Of a stretch of 64,000 nt of DNA, positions 9,780-18,683 are shown piece after piece. Where the stretch lies: contig CAMKGM010000003.1 in assembly GCA_946412245.1 (NCBI GenBank), positions 1 to 64,000 on the forward strand, in the 5' to 3' direction. The notes under the pieces were generated by a model. It searched no databases. It worked only from the letters and a program-made list of their open reading frames with translations, and had not been told where the DNA came from. Within the stretch, counting starts at the first letter, position 1, and each line of letters opens with the position of its first letter. This stretch comes from an uncultured Bacteroidales bacterium (GTDB lineage: Bacteria > Bacteroidota > Bacteroidia > Bacteroidales > Muribaculaceae). The position numbers were made by a program, and so were the translations under genes.

Positions 9780-11938
9780 TCGTTCATGTAGTCGTTGTCT
9801 TGTTCATCTACTGCCACATTGCGGCAAGGAATAAACTCCTCCAGGACAAAACCATCAAGTGCGCCTATCTCGCTGAGCATGATCTGCACGCTCAGGCTGC
9901 TATTCAGGTCGATGGGTAACTTGTTGTCACCCGATACGAGCAACACATGTTGAGGCAGCCTCCGTTTCACACGCCACGATTCAACCTTGGTCATATCAAG
10001 TGAATTGCGCTTGAACGGAAGTTTCTTCCTTTTCACGTTCCATTGTGCCGGTTTAAGGATGATGTTCTTGTATCTTACTTGTGGCAGATGGTCAAATGCA
10101 TGTTCCAAACCCTGCCATGAAAAACTCAGTGACATGCGTCCCGTCTGTTGTTGCAAATTGCAAAGAAAGCGATAGGCTGGTGTCAGTTTATTTTGGCTAT
10201 AATTGTGGGCGGTGGTCAGGCGTGGGACAATTACCTTTCCAAGCTTCTTCGAACGCAGAACAATCCTGTTCTCTTTTACTGACACCATCAGGTCATTGAC
10301 AGGTATGCGATGCTCCGCATCGAGTGTGGAATTGCTGAGATAGGCAATTTCATAATCACGCACATGAGGTCTGTGCAGGATGTTACCAGTGCGGCTGTCA
10401 GGAATATGGACAATTTCAGCCATGATTTCGTCACCATAGGCCGTACTCTCGCTTCTGGCAACCGACTCGACAATCTTCATGATCTGTGCGTTTCCACCAG
10501 CAAACCTTCCCAGCATGTTTGCACCACTTGAGCCCGTGAAGTGCAGTCCGCCAATGAGATATTCCCGCTTTTGAGAATCATAATCGAGTAATTTGAACAT
10601 GGCACTCATTGACAGAGGAAGGTCATTGAAGTTACATTCCAGTTTTACGATGTCTTTGTCGGTAATCTCTATGAATCTGCCATCTGACTCATACTCATGC
10701 AGTTTGGCGAGAAGGAGTCGTGTTATGGGTGTTAGTGATATTGATGTCGTGCTTTTTCCTGAAGGCAATCTGATGCCGCTAATCAGACCTGAATATATCC
10801 TGTCTTCCTCGACAATGAAGCCCACCCCGACATCAGGGTCAAGTGCTTCAAGCAAAGGAATCTCCTGCTCTTCATATCTCTCATGAAACCTCTTTTTGAA
10901 GATTTCCAGAAGTCCATGTCGGTGATGGGATGTCAACGCGCTGAGCACTTTCAGACCTTGCAGCAGTTGTTTCTGCAGAATCTTGTCAATTGTTGCACTG
11001 GTCATTTCACGATAGGTATCGAGTTGTATCAGATATTTTTCGTGCACCCGTATGCTCTTCTTAGTAAAAAAGCTTTTTACACAGTTCCTCGCATCAAGGT
11101 TGGCATCAACAGAACTTTCTATATCAAATTCTTTTAACACAGCATCGATTGACGACAATTCCTGTGCATATTCATCGAACCCAAGACTCGAAGCAGCATC
11201 AATCAACCTCGCAAGGACATCTTGGCCTGTAACATTTGGTGCTATCTCGCTTGTAAGCAGCTGTTCCTGTATCAGCTGGCTCACATAGCTTTCAGCTTCA
11301 TCGGCATTGCAGTCACAAATATCTGTTACCTGTGAGACAAGCTCTTCAAATGGCAGATAATCATGCGCACACTTGAGAACAGAGGACAACAGTCCGGTTC
11401 TTGCCACCTCTTTTATACAGAAGGTGCGCCCTGACTTAGTCATGCCAACAGCCACATACCTATATTGGCTACCAACAGCATACACGGTCTCATTCAACCG
11501 GTAACGCAACACTTTTGAGAGTTTGTTTTGGAGATACTGTGCCAACTGGCACTGATAGAGCATATCTATTCTGAAATCTTGCTGCAGCTTGTCACTGACA
11601 ACCAGTGAGTTCCTTTCTCCCCATTCGGCAACGGCACATGAAGCCAGAGAGGCAAAGGGTGTGCAGCGGGCTGACATCCTGACAAGATACTTCAGTGCCG
11701 AAACAATCACTCTGTTCCTGTCTTTCAGATCTATTTTTTCCTCATTTATCAGCCTCTCCCATTGTTCATGCAGGGCTGGAGATGAAAATAGCAGGGCATT
11801 CCTGAACTCATCACTTTTCATCAAGGGCATGAATTCACTCTCGCCCTGCATGGCTGTTTCAAGAACCTTGAGCGGAAACCTCGGGAACCGCATGACAAAT
11901 CTTGCTGTGGGCCGGTATGTGATGGCGGATTTATTCAT
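9746..11938 (-). CDS. Lantibiotic dehydratase N-terminal (glutamylation) domain protein, split LanB
   Basis: 730 aa; ARCTPFASLASCAVAEWG corresponds to the LanB RxTPFGLFA motif; HIPDSRTGNILHRPHVRDYEIAYLSNS is LanB-type. Overlaps both neighbours (34 and 8 bp). Confidence 0.9.
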   Translation of the reverse strand: MNKSAITYRPTARFVMRFPRFPLKVLETAMQGESEFMPLMKSDEFRNALLFSSPALHEQWERLINEEKIDLKDRNRVIVSALKYLVRMSARCTPFASLASCAVAEWGERNSLVVSDKLQQDFRIDMLYQCQLAQYLQNKLSKVLRYRLNETVYAVGSQYRYVAVGMTKSGRTFCIKEVARTGLLSSVLKCAHDYLPFEELVSQVTDICDCNADEAESYVSQLIQEQLLTSEIAPNVTGQDVLARLIDAASSLGFDEYAQELSSIDAVLKEFDIESSVDANLDARNCVKSFFTKKSIRVHEKYLIQLDTYREMTSATIDKILQKQLLQGLKVLSALTSHHRHGLLEIFKKRFHERYEEQEIPLLEALDPDVGVGFIVEEDRIYSGLISGIRLPSGKSTTSISLTPITRLLLAKLHEYESDGRFIEITDKDIVKLECNFNDLPLSMSAMFKLLDYDSQKREYLIGGLHFTGSSGANMLGRFAGGNAQIMKIVESVARSESTAYGDEIMAEIVHIPDSRTGNILHRPHVRDYEIAYLSNSTLDAEHRIPVNDLMVSVKENRIVLRSKKLGKVIVPRLTTAHNYSQNKLTPAYRFLCNLQQQTGRMSLSFSWQGLEHAFDHLPQVRYKNIILKPAQWNVKRKKLPFKRNSLDMTKVESWRVKRRLPQHVLLVSGDNKLPIDLNSSLSVQIMLSEIGALDGFVLEEFIPCRNVAVDEQDNDYMNECIIPFIKVRQ

Positions 11939-13109
11939 ATGGCTCGAGTAGTAGAAATCTGTTTAATGGTGTCTTGATACCTATGCTGTCGAGCAGGTAG
12001 AGTCCCACTCCAGCCGTTCCCACAAGTATCCCATGCCCTTCCTCGAATTTCCCGTCAAGTCCCGACATGTGGGGGAAACGGACGTTGCCGTTCACATACT
12101 CTGCCTTCCTGAGCGTCTGATTTCTCCAGTAATCGGCCGCGTCAAGGAAAAGTTGAGAAGGATGGCAATGCGCCAGATAATCAAAAAATGCTCCCACGCC
12201 AGCTGTTCCGTGACAAATGCAGGCATCATAGACGCTATTCTCTATCAAACTACGCCTATGTGTGGCCGAATATTCAAAGATATCCAAGCCATTTTTATGC
12301 GGAAACTTGTACTGCAGCAGTGCCAAGGCTATACCCAGGTCGCCATAGCACCATGCCAAACGGCTTTTGGATGGCCCTGAACAGTCTGCCGATGTCATGG
12401 GGAAACAGCTCCCGTGACGCTCGGGGTCTTGCCGATTGCCATTTAAATAATTCACTGCACCTGTCGTCAAGCGTTCTATCTCAAAACGCATCTGTTTGGG
12501 CAATGAAGACATACGGCTCAAGCGTGAGAGCAATATAATCGTACTCGAGATGCCGTGTGACAATGAAATGTTATATCGTTTATCTCGTTTGCCTTCAGGC
12601 AGCCGCCATCTGAGAGCATCACCAACGACCTCGCATGATGCGGCAAGGTAATCCACAATTTCCTTAAGTGCTTTCATGCCCACGCCACTGTTCCTATAGC
12701 GCATGAGCCAGTAGAAACCAAGGCCAATGAAGCCGTGAAGGAAGTCATGCCTATTTGACATGAGGTCTGCCTGCTGATGTTCCAATATCACATCATCAAA
12801 CGCACCTATGGCATCGTCCACGCCCTGCATGAACCCGTCTTGCTGCAGTTCGTTGAGCCCCAGAGCCAGGCCCGCAAGGCCATTGCAATAGGTTGCTATT
12901 GGACTTATCCTGTTCAACCCCGCGAGCATCCTGTCGGTTTGACACTCAGCTATGGCTAGATAATCAGGATTCACCCTTGAATAGTAATAAAGGAAGAGAA
13001 TCTCACCGAAATTGCCTCCTAACAGGCTATAGTTGAGCGTGGCCGTAGCTTCCAGCTTCCGCCTCATGGTTCTGGCAACGCCTTCTAGTATGGTTTCTAT
13101 TTCCTTCAT
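11931..13109 (-). CDS. Lanthionine synthetase C-like (LanC) cyclase
   Basis: 392 aa; LSHGISS, LAWCYGDLG and CICHGTAG supply the expected His and Cys-Cys-His zinc-ligand motifs. Confidence 0.9.
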   Translation of the reverse strand: MKEIETILEGVARTMRRKLEATATLNYSLLGGNFGEILFLYYYSRVNPDYLAIAECQTDRMLAGLNRISPIATYCNGLAGLALGLNELQQDGFMQGVDDAIGAFDDVILEHQQADLMSNRHDFLHGFIGLGFYWLMRYRNSGVGMKALKEIVDYLAASCEVVGDALRWRLPEGKRDKRYNISLSHGISSTIILLSRLSRMSSLPKQMRFEIERLTTGAVNYLNGNRQDPERHGSCFPMTSADCSGPSKSRLAWCYGDLGIALALLQYKFPHKNGLDIFEYSATHRRSLIENSVYDACICHGTAGVGAFFDYLAHCHPSQLFLDAADYWRNQTLRKAEYVNGNVRFPHMSGLDGKFEEGHGILVGTAGVGLYLLDSIGIKTPLNRFLLLEPYE

Positions 13110-13149
13110 GATTAATTGAGCTCTTTAATTTAATAAATAATGTGATGGA

Positions 13150-13518
13150 TCAGGGGACGGTGAAGGTACCCTCATACTGGTTGTTCCATGAGGTGGTGAT
13201 TTCGATGACGTAGTCACCACTGGTGAGAGAGGAGACGTTGATGGTGCCGCCACCGGGCTTGGTGTCGGTGAGCGCCACATTCCACCAATCATCATAAATA
13301 GTTACATAATAAGTAACATTAGCGTAATCGACGATGGTGATTACACCCAGTTGGCTGTTGTAGTACACATCCGGCATGTCAGCCGGGGCACTCCATTCTG
13401 AATGTGGATGATTGCGTGGTTTCAGAATAATGTCGTGCCCTCCAAACAATCCATTCACTTCACAAAATGAGTTTAAAGAAGTAAATAATAAAAAAAATGA
13501 AATTAAAAGTTTATTCAT
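13150..13518 (-). CDS. Small secreted protein, DUF3244-like
   Basis: Signal peptide MNKLLISFFLLFTSLNSFC; C-terminal INVSSLTSGDYVIEITTSWNNQYEGTFTVP Ig-like ending. Start placed at the internal Met. Confidence 0.6.
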   Translation of the reverse strand: MNKLLISFFLLFTSLNSFCEVNGLFGGHDIILKPRNHPHSEWSAPADMPDVYYNSQLGVITIVDYANVTYYVTIYDDWWNVALTDTKPGGGTINVSSLTSGDYVIEITTSWNNQYEGTFTVP

Positions 13519-13719
13519 AACATCTGAAATAAATTTGTAGTCACAAAAATACAGATATTTGACTGAAACAACCAAATTCTGACTCTATTTTACCCAATAT
13601 CATTCAATTCATATAACACGCTTATGATTAACGTGTTATCAAATTAATATTTAGTCTTTATTTTAAAAAAAAGACATTTAAATGTCTGTGAATCCTTTTA
13701 TAAAGGATGATATTGATTT

Positions 13720-15453
13720 TTATTGTTTAAAAGATGCTAGAAACTGATCAAAAGGCACAGAAATATTAAGTTTCTTAATTGCTCTGTCACGCTTGACACT
13801 TATATATTCCCTAGAATACTGCATAATCAGAGCAATCTCAGCATATGAAAACCCACATGAGAGAAGCGTTAACAATCTTATATCACTCTCATTTAAATTA
13901 GGATGGTGTGTTTTGAGATAGTTGACAAATCCTCCGCAATCCTCATTGACAAATAATTCCATTCCATCCCAAAAGCTGTTAGTTGCAATATCGCGCCTCA
14001 CGAGGTGGCTTATCTGTTCTTTTTTGATTGTCTTCGCATCTTTGTTTGGCGTATTTGTGATTCTAATAAGATTCCTCATGAGCTGAATGTGCTTTCCAAG
14101 GAAAGCAATTAAAATATCCATATTTTTTAGAGCCCTTTCCTGGTCTTGGCTTTTCAAGTCTTTTCTCTTAAGGTTTTCTTTGTATTTGTCAATCTTTTGC
14201 AAAAGTGCTTCATGCTCGTTTATTCTCTCATTTTCAAGAGATACAAGCGTCTCTTTCAGATGATTTGTTTTGCGACGCACTCTAAGTAAGATTAATAGAA
14301 TGCTCAAAAAAGCAGTTACAGCGAGTATTAACAAAACAATTTTTAGTAGTAAGAAGTCATGGCGCAATGCTTTTGTTTGTTGTTCATGATGTAGTTTCTC
14401 TACATTTGCTATATGTCTTTTGTCAGGTTTGGAGTCTATGCGTTCCAGTAACAGATTATACTCCTGATTATATGTTTCTGATTGTTTATAATTTCTCTCA
14501 TTAGAAGCTATCTGTGCAAGAATTGAGAGTTCCTTCAGGCTGTCACGGTCGGCAAAAGTAAAGGATTTGGCTTGTTTAAGAAAATAATTTGCTGAATCGT
14601 TTATGTTTAGATGAGAATAAATATATGCTGCAGTTAAATAAGTATCAATTGTTTTATATTTCTGATTACCAGTAATACAAATTAATATCAAATTTCTTGC
14701 CTCTTGGTGACATGAATCCAAAACATAACTCATGGCTAACTGTTCTGTAAAATCATAATAATATAGGCTATCACCTTCATTTCTTGAAAGATTCATCGCT
14801 TTTTGTAAATAACGTTTTGCCGCTTTGTTGTTTGTGCTGCGCAGGATACCACCCATGTTACCGAAGCATATATATTGATAATAGAGCTGACCAGTTTTTT
14901 CAAAATGTGATAAAGCTTTCTTGTATCTATCGAAATCACTTTCATCGCTCACATAAAGTGAACTGAGCAGCACTGCCATGCGGAGGTTGGTGAAGCCGAG
15001 GTTGAAGTGGTCGTTGGGATCGGCGGTGTCTTCGGCCTCGAGGTAGTATTGCATGGCCTGCTGGGGGTGGCCGAGCTCTTCGGCTACGGCACCGCTGTAG
15101 ATAAGGGAGCGGGTGTAGCGTTCATGGTCGGCCGAAGAACCGTGATGGTCGGCATAGTATCGGCGGGCCTGGTCGATAAGGCCGCTGTCGGCTGGCTCGG
15201 TCATATAGCATTTGTAGCGTGCCTGTACGAGTAGCAGGGCGTGGCGGGCACGCAGGGCCTCGTCGGCCTGCAGGGCGCTGGCGGTGTCGAGCGCCACCAT
15301 CTGCCGCAGGGCGGCGCTGTGGGCAGCGGTATCGCTGGTGCGCAGCAGCGAGTCGGCACGGTCGAGTTCTGCCGTGACGCGCGCATCGTGACTGCCCCCA
15401 CAACCCGCCAGAGCCATGACCAACAAGAATAATACGGCTTTCCACAATTTCAT
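13720..15453 (-). CDS. Membrane-anchored TPR protein with C-terminal LuxR-like HTH
   Basis: Lipoprotein-like N-terminus (MKLWKAVLFLLVMALAGCGG), TPR-like helices, TM segment (LLLKIVLLILAVTAFLSILLILL), C-terminal LTLLSCGFSYAEIALIMQYSREYISVKRDRAIKKL. Confidence 0.75.
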   Translation of the reverse strand: MKLWKAVLFLLVMALAGCGGSHDARVTAELDRADSLLRTSDTAAHSAALRQMVALDTASALQADEALRARHALLLVQARYKCYMTEPADSGLIDQARRYYADHHGSSADHERYTRSLIYSGAVAEELGHPQQAMQYYLEAEDTADPNDHFNLGFTNLRMAVLLSSLYVSDESDFDRYKKALSHFEKTGQLYYQYICFGNMGGILRSTNNKAAKRYLQKAMNLSRNEGDSLYYYDFTEQLAMSYVLDSCHQEARNLILICITGNQKYKTIDTYLTAAYIYSHLNINDSANYFLKQAKSFTFADRDSLKELSILAQIASNERNYKQSETYNQEYNLLLERIDSKPDKRHIANVEKLHHEQQTKALRHDFLLLKIVLLILAVTAFLSILLILLRVRRKTNHLKETLVSLENERINEHEALLQKIDKYKENLKRKDLKSQDQERALKNMDILIAFLGKHIQLMRNLIRITNTPNKDAKTIKKEQISHLVRRDIATNSFWDGMELFVNEDCGGFVNYLKTHHPNLNESDIRLLTLLSCGFSYAEIALIMQYSREYISVKRDRAIKKLNISVPFDQFLASFKQ

Positions 15454-15502
15454 CTCTAATATAACAAGAAATGCAAAAACAATTGTATTTTTACACAAAA
15501 AT

Positions 15503-16804
15503 CTATTTGGTCTTGTGGGTCATGATGTCGAGCACAAATCGGTCGGTCACATCCATGCCGCGGCTGCCTATTTCGGTGAGGTTGCGAATGCTCTGGTCCA
15601 CATCGTCGTCGATGATGCCCTCTTGCGAGGAAACATACTTGTGCTGCATGGCCAGCATGGCGCTGAGCATGGCGGTCCCCACTCCGCTGGTGAGTTTGAG
15701 CGCGCACGAAGGCTTGGCACCGTCGCAAATCATGCCGGTGAGGTTGGCAATCATGTTCTTCACCGAGTAACTGATTTGCTCGTAAGTGCCACCCATCAGG
15801 TAGGTAATGCCACAGCTGCTGCCGGTTGAAGCCACCACGCAGCCGCACAAAGCCGAGAGAGCACCCAGGGTTTGCTTAATGTAGATGGCGGTGAGGTTCG
15901 AGATGATGAGGGCGCGAATCAGTTCTTCCTCGGTGTTGTGATTTTCCTCGGCAAACACCACCACGGGCATGGTGGCGCAAATGCCTTGGTTACCCGAGCC
16001 CGAATTGCTCATCACGGGAACCATGGCCCCGGCCATGCGCGCATCGCATGCGCAACTGGTGGCCGACATAACCTTAGAGAAGATGCTGTCGCCCATGATG
16101 CCGCGGCCCAGTGGCGAGAGCATGGTTTTGCCGAGCTGGTGGCCGTAGTTCTCACGCAATCCGCTCTTTGCGGCAGCCTCGTTGAGTTTCTTGGCCTCGA
16201 GGATAAAGCGCAGCCTGTCAACCTCGGTCTGCGTGGCGAAATCATACACCTTGCGCAGGTTGAGCTGCGGGTCGTCGGGCGTGGCTTGTACCTCCGCACC
16301 GTCACAGCAAGTGGAACTGTGAGTGGCCACTTCGGCACCGTCTTTCGACAGCCACACAAAGTGCGTGTGATGTGTCTTGATGCGTGCCTCGGCGCGGTGC
16401 TCGCCGGCTGTTACGCAGGCATTGATATAGAGTTTGTCGGGGTCATCTTTTTCGAGTGTGATGTGTATTCGGTCCTCAGAGATAAATTGTTTGCCACGCT
16501 CCACAGCCTCGCGATTGCAGTCGCACAGCACTTCGAGTTGCTTCTCGGGACGGCCTATGAGTGCACCCAGTGCAATGGCAATGGGCAAACCAATCATACC
16601 CGTTCCGGGAATGCCCACACCCATGGCGTTCTTGAGAATGTTGGCACTGAGCCTCACATCCACCCGCTCGGGCACCGTGCCAAGCAACTCTACGGCTTTG
16701 GCCACACAGAGGGCCACAGCAATAGGCTCGGTGCAACCAATGGCGGGCACTACCTGCCTCTTAATAAGGGCTATAATCGCATCACGTTCTTCAGCAGTAA
16801 TCAT
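15503..16804 (-). CDS. UPF0597 / L-cysteine desulfidase / serine dehydratase alpha-like protein
   Basis: VVPAIGCTEPIAVALCVAKA, SSCGITYLMGG, MICDGAKPSCALKLTSG. Start at MITAEERDAIIALI. Confidence 0.85.
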   Translation of the reverse strand: MITAEERDAIIALIKRQVVPAIGCTEPIAVALCVAKAVELLGTVPERVDVRLSANILKNAMGVGIPGTGMIGLPIAIALGALIGRPEKQLEVLCDCNREAVERGKQFISEDRIHITLEKDDPDKLYINACVTAGEHRAEARIKTHHTHFVWLSKDGAEVATHSSTCCDGAEVQATPDDPQLNLRKVYDFATQTEVDRLRFILEAKKLNEAAAKSGLRENYGHQLGKTMLSPLGRGIMGDSIFSKVMSATSCACDARMAGAMVPVMSNSGSGNQGICATMPVVVFAEENHNTEEELIRALIISNLTAIYIKQTLGALSALCGCVVASTGSSCGITYLMGGTYEQISYSVKNMIANLTGMICDGAKPSCALKLTSGVGTAMLSAMLAMQHKYVSSQEGIIDDDVDQSIRNLTEIGSRGMDVTDRFVLDIMTHKTK

Positions 16805-16959
16805 AGTATAATCGGTTAAGAGTTTATATTGGGTATGCAAAATTATAAATAATTTTCTTACTTTACTTTATCTATTCTGAAAATGCCTAAATAAATTAAA
16901 TATTCCCCACAAAGAATCGAATTAGAACTAAGTTGCTCGTTGTGATATTAAGACACATA

Positions 16960-17907
16960 CTAGCATGTCTTTGTATTGCGAGACGCAGTCTCGTACTCAG
17001 TAATCTCTTTTGCAAGTTTGTTTAATTCGATACACTGCTGGCGAGTGATGGTGCGCCTGTCGTTGTGGTGCGCCCATGGTGCTACGAGCAACAACTGCCC
17101 ACTTGCACAAGCATCAAACTGACGTCCTGATGGCTTCTGCATGGGAGTAAAACCATTTTCAAGCAATATTATAAGAGGCAATCCTTTGATAAATGCCCGC
17201 CGCATTACTTCTTTTTCGCCAGGACTGATGCAGGGTGAAACCAGCACGGCACCATCATGAGCCATAGATAAAAAGCGTTGACATGCGGCCTCAATATCCT
17301 GCTCGGTCAGTTTTCGTGAGCATTGTACCGCTACTTTGTATGGATATTGAAGCAGAGATAGGTTTCCCATGCATGTAACAGGTGTGGAGCCTATGTTAAT
17401 GCCTTGCCGTGCTGTGAACCATTCGGGATGATTGCGTTTAATCCACAAACGACGCGGGTTATCATGAAGATACTTTGCCCAGTTTTGCAATTGACCTTTG
17501 TTGATAAGGATGCGATCATTATAACCAGGTTCCCATAGACTGGATGTACGAGACTTCGTCTCGCAATACGATGACATGTTACGCATTGATGTTGTACACT
17601 TTGCTTTAAAGCGGCTCACATAGTGTCCAATGTGTCTCGGTAGAGGGGCTGTGACAAAAAGGATTCCGTGCACATGATCGGGCATAAGCTGAAAAGCCAT
17701 ACTCTTGATGAGTGGTTGTTCAAGGGAAATGTTTGACCAATGTTCAATGACTTTTGTTCCCAACTGAGATGGCTGTACCCAGGGGACAGCATGGTCAGAG
17801 TCAGCATCTTCCAATGTGCCGAAAAGCTGATGTCGCTCGGCACAACAAATGGTTATCAGATAAATGCAACGGTCTGTATATACATGGTCATCCTTTCGGC
17901 GTTTCAT
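16960..17907 (-). CDS. REP-associated tyrosine transposase (RAYT/Y1_Tnp-like) with C-terminal extension
   Basis: MAFQLMPDHVHGILFV is the HUH motif; LHDNPRRLWIKRNHPEWF. Start placed at MKRRKDDHVYTDRCIYLIT. Confidence 0.75.
   Translation of the reverse strand: MKRRKDDHVYTDRCIYLITICCAERHQLFGTLEDADSDHAVPWVQPSQLGTKVIEHWSNISLEQPLIKSMAFQLMPDHVHGILFVTAPLPRHIGHYVSRFKAKCTTSMRNMSSYCETKSRTSSLWEPGYNDRILINKGQLQNWAKYLHDNPRRLWIKRNHPEWFTARQGINIGSTPVTCMGNLSLLQYPYKVAVQCSRKLTEQDIEAACQRFLSMAHDGAVLVSPCISPGEKEVMRRAFIKGLPLIILLENGFTPMQKPSGRQFDACASGQLLLVAPWAHHNDRRTITRQQCIELNKLAKEITEYETASRNTKTC
16963..17580. repeat. Inverted pair of about 35-bp REP-like hairpins inside the RAYT gene
   Basis: Copy at 16963-16997 gcatgtctttgtattgcgagacgcagtctcgtac; copy at 17546-17580 (inverted) acatgtcatcgtattgcgagacgaagtctcgtac. 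Each contains a GAGAC-n3-GTCTC hairpin. Confidence 0.8.
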
Positions 17908-17975
17908 TGAAGGGTAAACCTCAAGTTGAGAATGGCATACAAACCAGTCTAAGCGTTTACTCCCACGGTCTGAAT

Positions 17976-18608
17976 TCATATCAAATACTGCTCGGTCAGG
18001 TAGTCTACGAGTTTGCGCACGGCACGGCCTCGGTGCGAGATGGCATTCTTCTCCTCGGGCTGCATCTGGGCAAAGGTGCGGCCATCGCCCTCCACAGGCT
18101 TGAAAATGCTGTCGTAGCCAAAACCGCCCTCGCCATGACGCTCGGTGAGAATCACACCTTCGACCTTGCCGTCAAAGAACTTCATCTCCTCAAACCTCAA
18201 CGGGAACTCGGTGGTGTCGTCCTCCTCACGCTCAATGAGCGCAACCACTGTGCGGAAGCGGGCTGTGCGCTGCTCCATGGGCACATCCTTCATTTCACGC
18301 AGCACACGGTCGATGTTGCGGTCACTGTCGTGTGCCACACCACCATAGCGTGCCGAGTGCACACCGGGAGCGCCATTAAGCGCATCAATTTCCAATCCCG
18401 TGTCGTCGCTGAAGCAGTCGTAGCCATAATGGTCGGCCACATAGCGCGCCTTCATCTCGGCATTGCCCTGCAGGGTGTCGGCCGTTTCGGGTATATCCTC
18501 ATGACAGCCAATATCGTTCAGACTCAGTATCTCAATTTTGTCGCCCACGATTTGGCGAAGTTCCTCCAGTTTGTGAGCATTATTGGTAGCAAAAACTATC
18601 TTTTTCAT
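17976..18608 (-). CDS. rdgB: Non-canonical purine NTP pyrophosphatase (RdgB/HAM1)
   Basis: MKKIVFATNNAHKLEELRQI; DDTGLEIDALNGAPGVHSARY; GRTFAQMQPEEKNAISHRGRA. Confidence 0.95.
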   Translation of the reverse strand: MKKIVFATNNAHKLEELRQIVGDKIEILSLNDIGCHEDIPETADTLQGNAEMKARYVADHYGYDCFSDDTGLEIDALNGAPGVHSARYGGVAHDSDRNIDRVLREMKDVPMEQRTARFRTVVALIEREEDDTTEFPLRFEEMKFFDGKVEGVILTERHGEGGFGYDSIFKPVEGDGRTFAQMQPEEKNAISHRGRAVRKLVDYLTEQYLI

Positions 18609-18635
18609 CGTTCAGTTCGTTTATTTAAGAAAACA

Positions 18636-18671
18636 ATCCCCGCACCATTTTTCATAGCACGGGGATTTTAT
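18636..18671 (-). terminator. Stem-loop with T tract downstream of leuS
   Basis: Minus strand aaaatccccgtgctatgaaaaatggtgcggggattgtttt. Confidence 0.55.
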
Positions 18672-18683
18672 AAAAGTCAGTGA

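Noticed and set aside
15872-16819. 315-aa plus-strand ORF antisense to the UPF0597 gene
   Set aside because: Antisense shadow of a conserved GC-rich gene.
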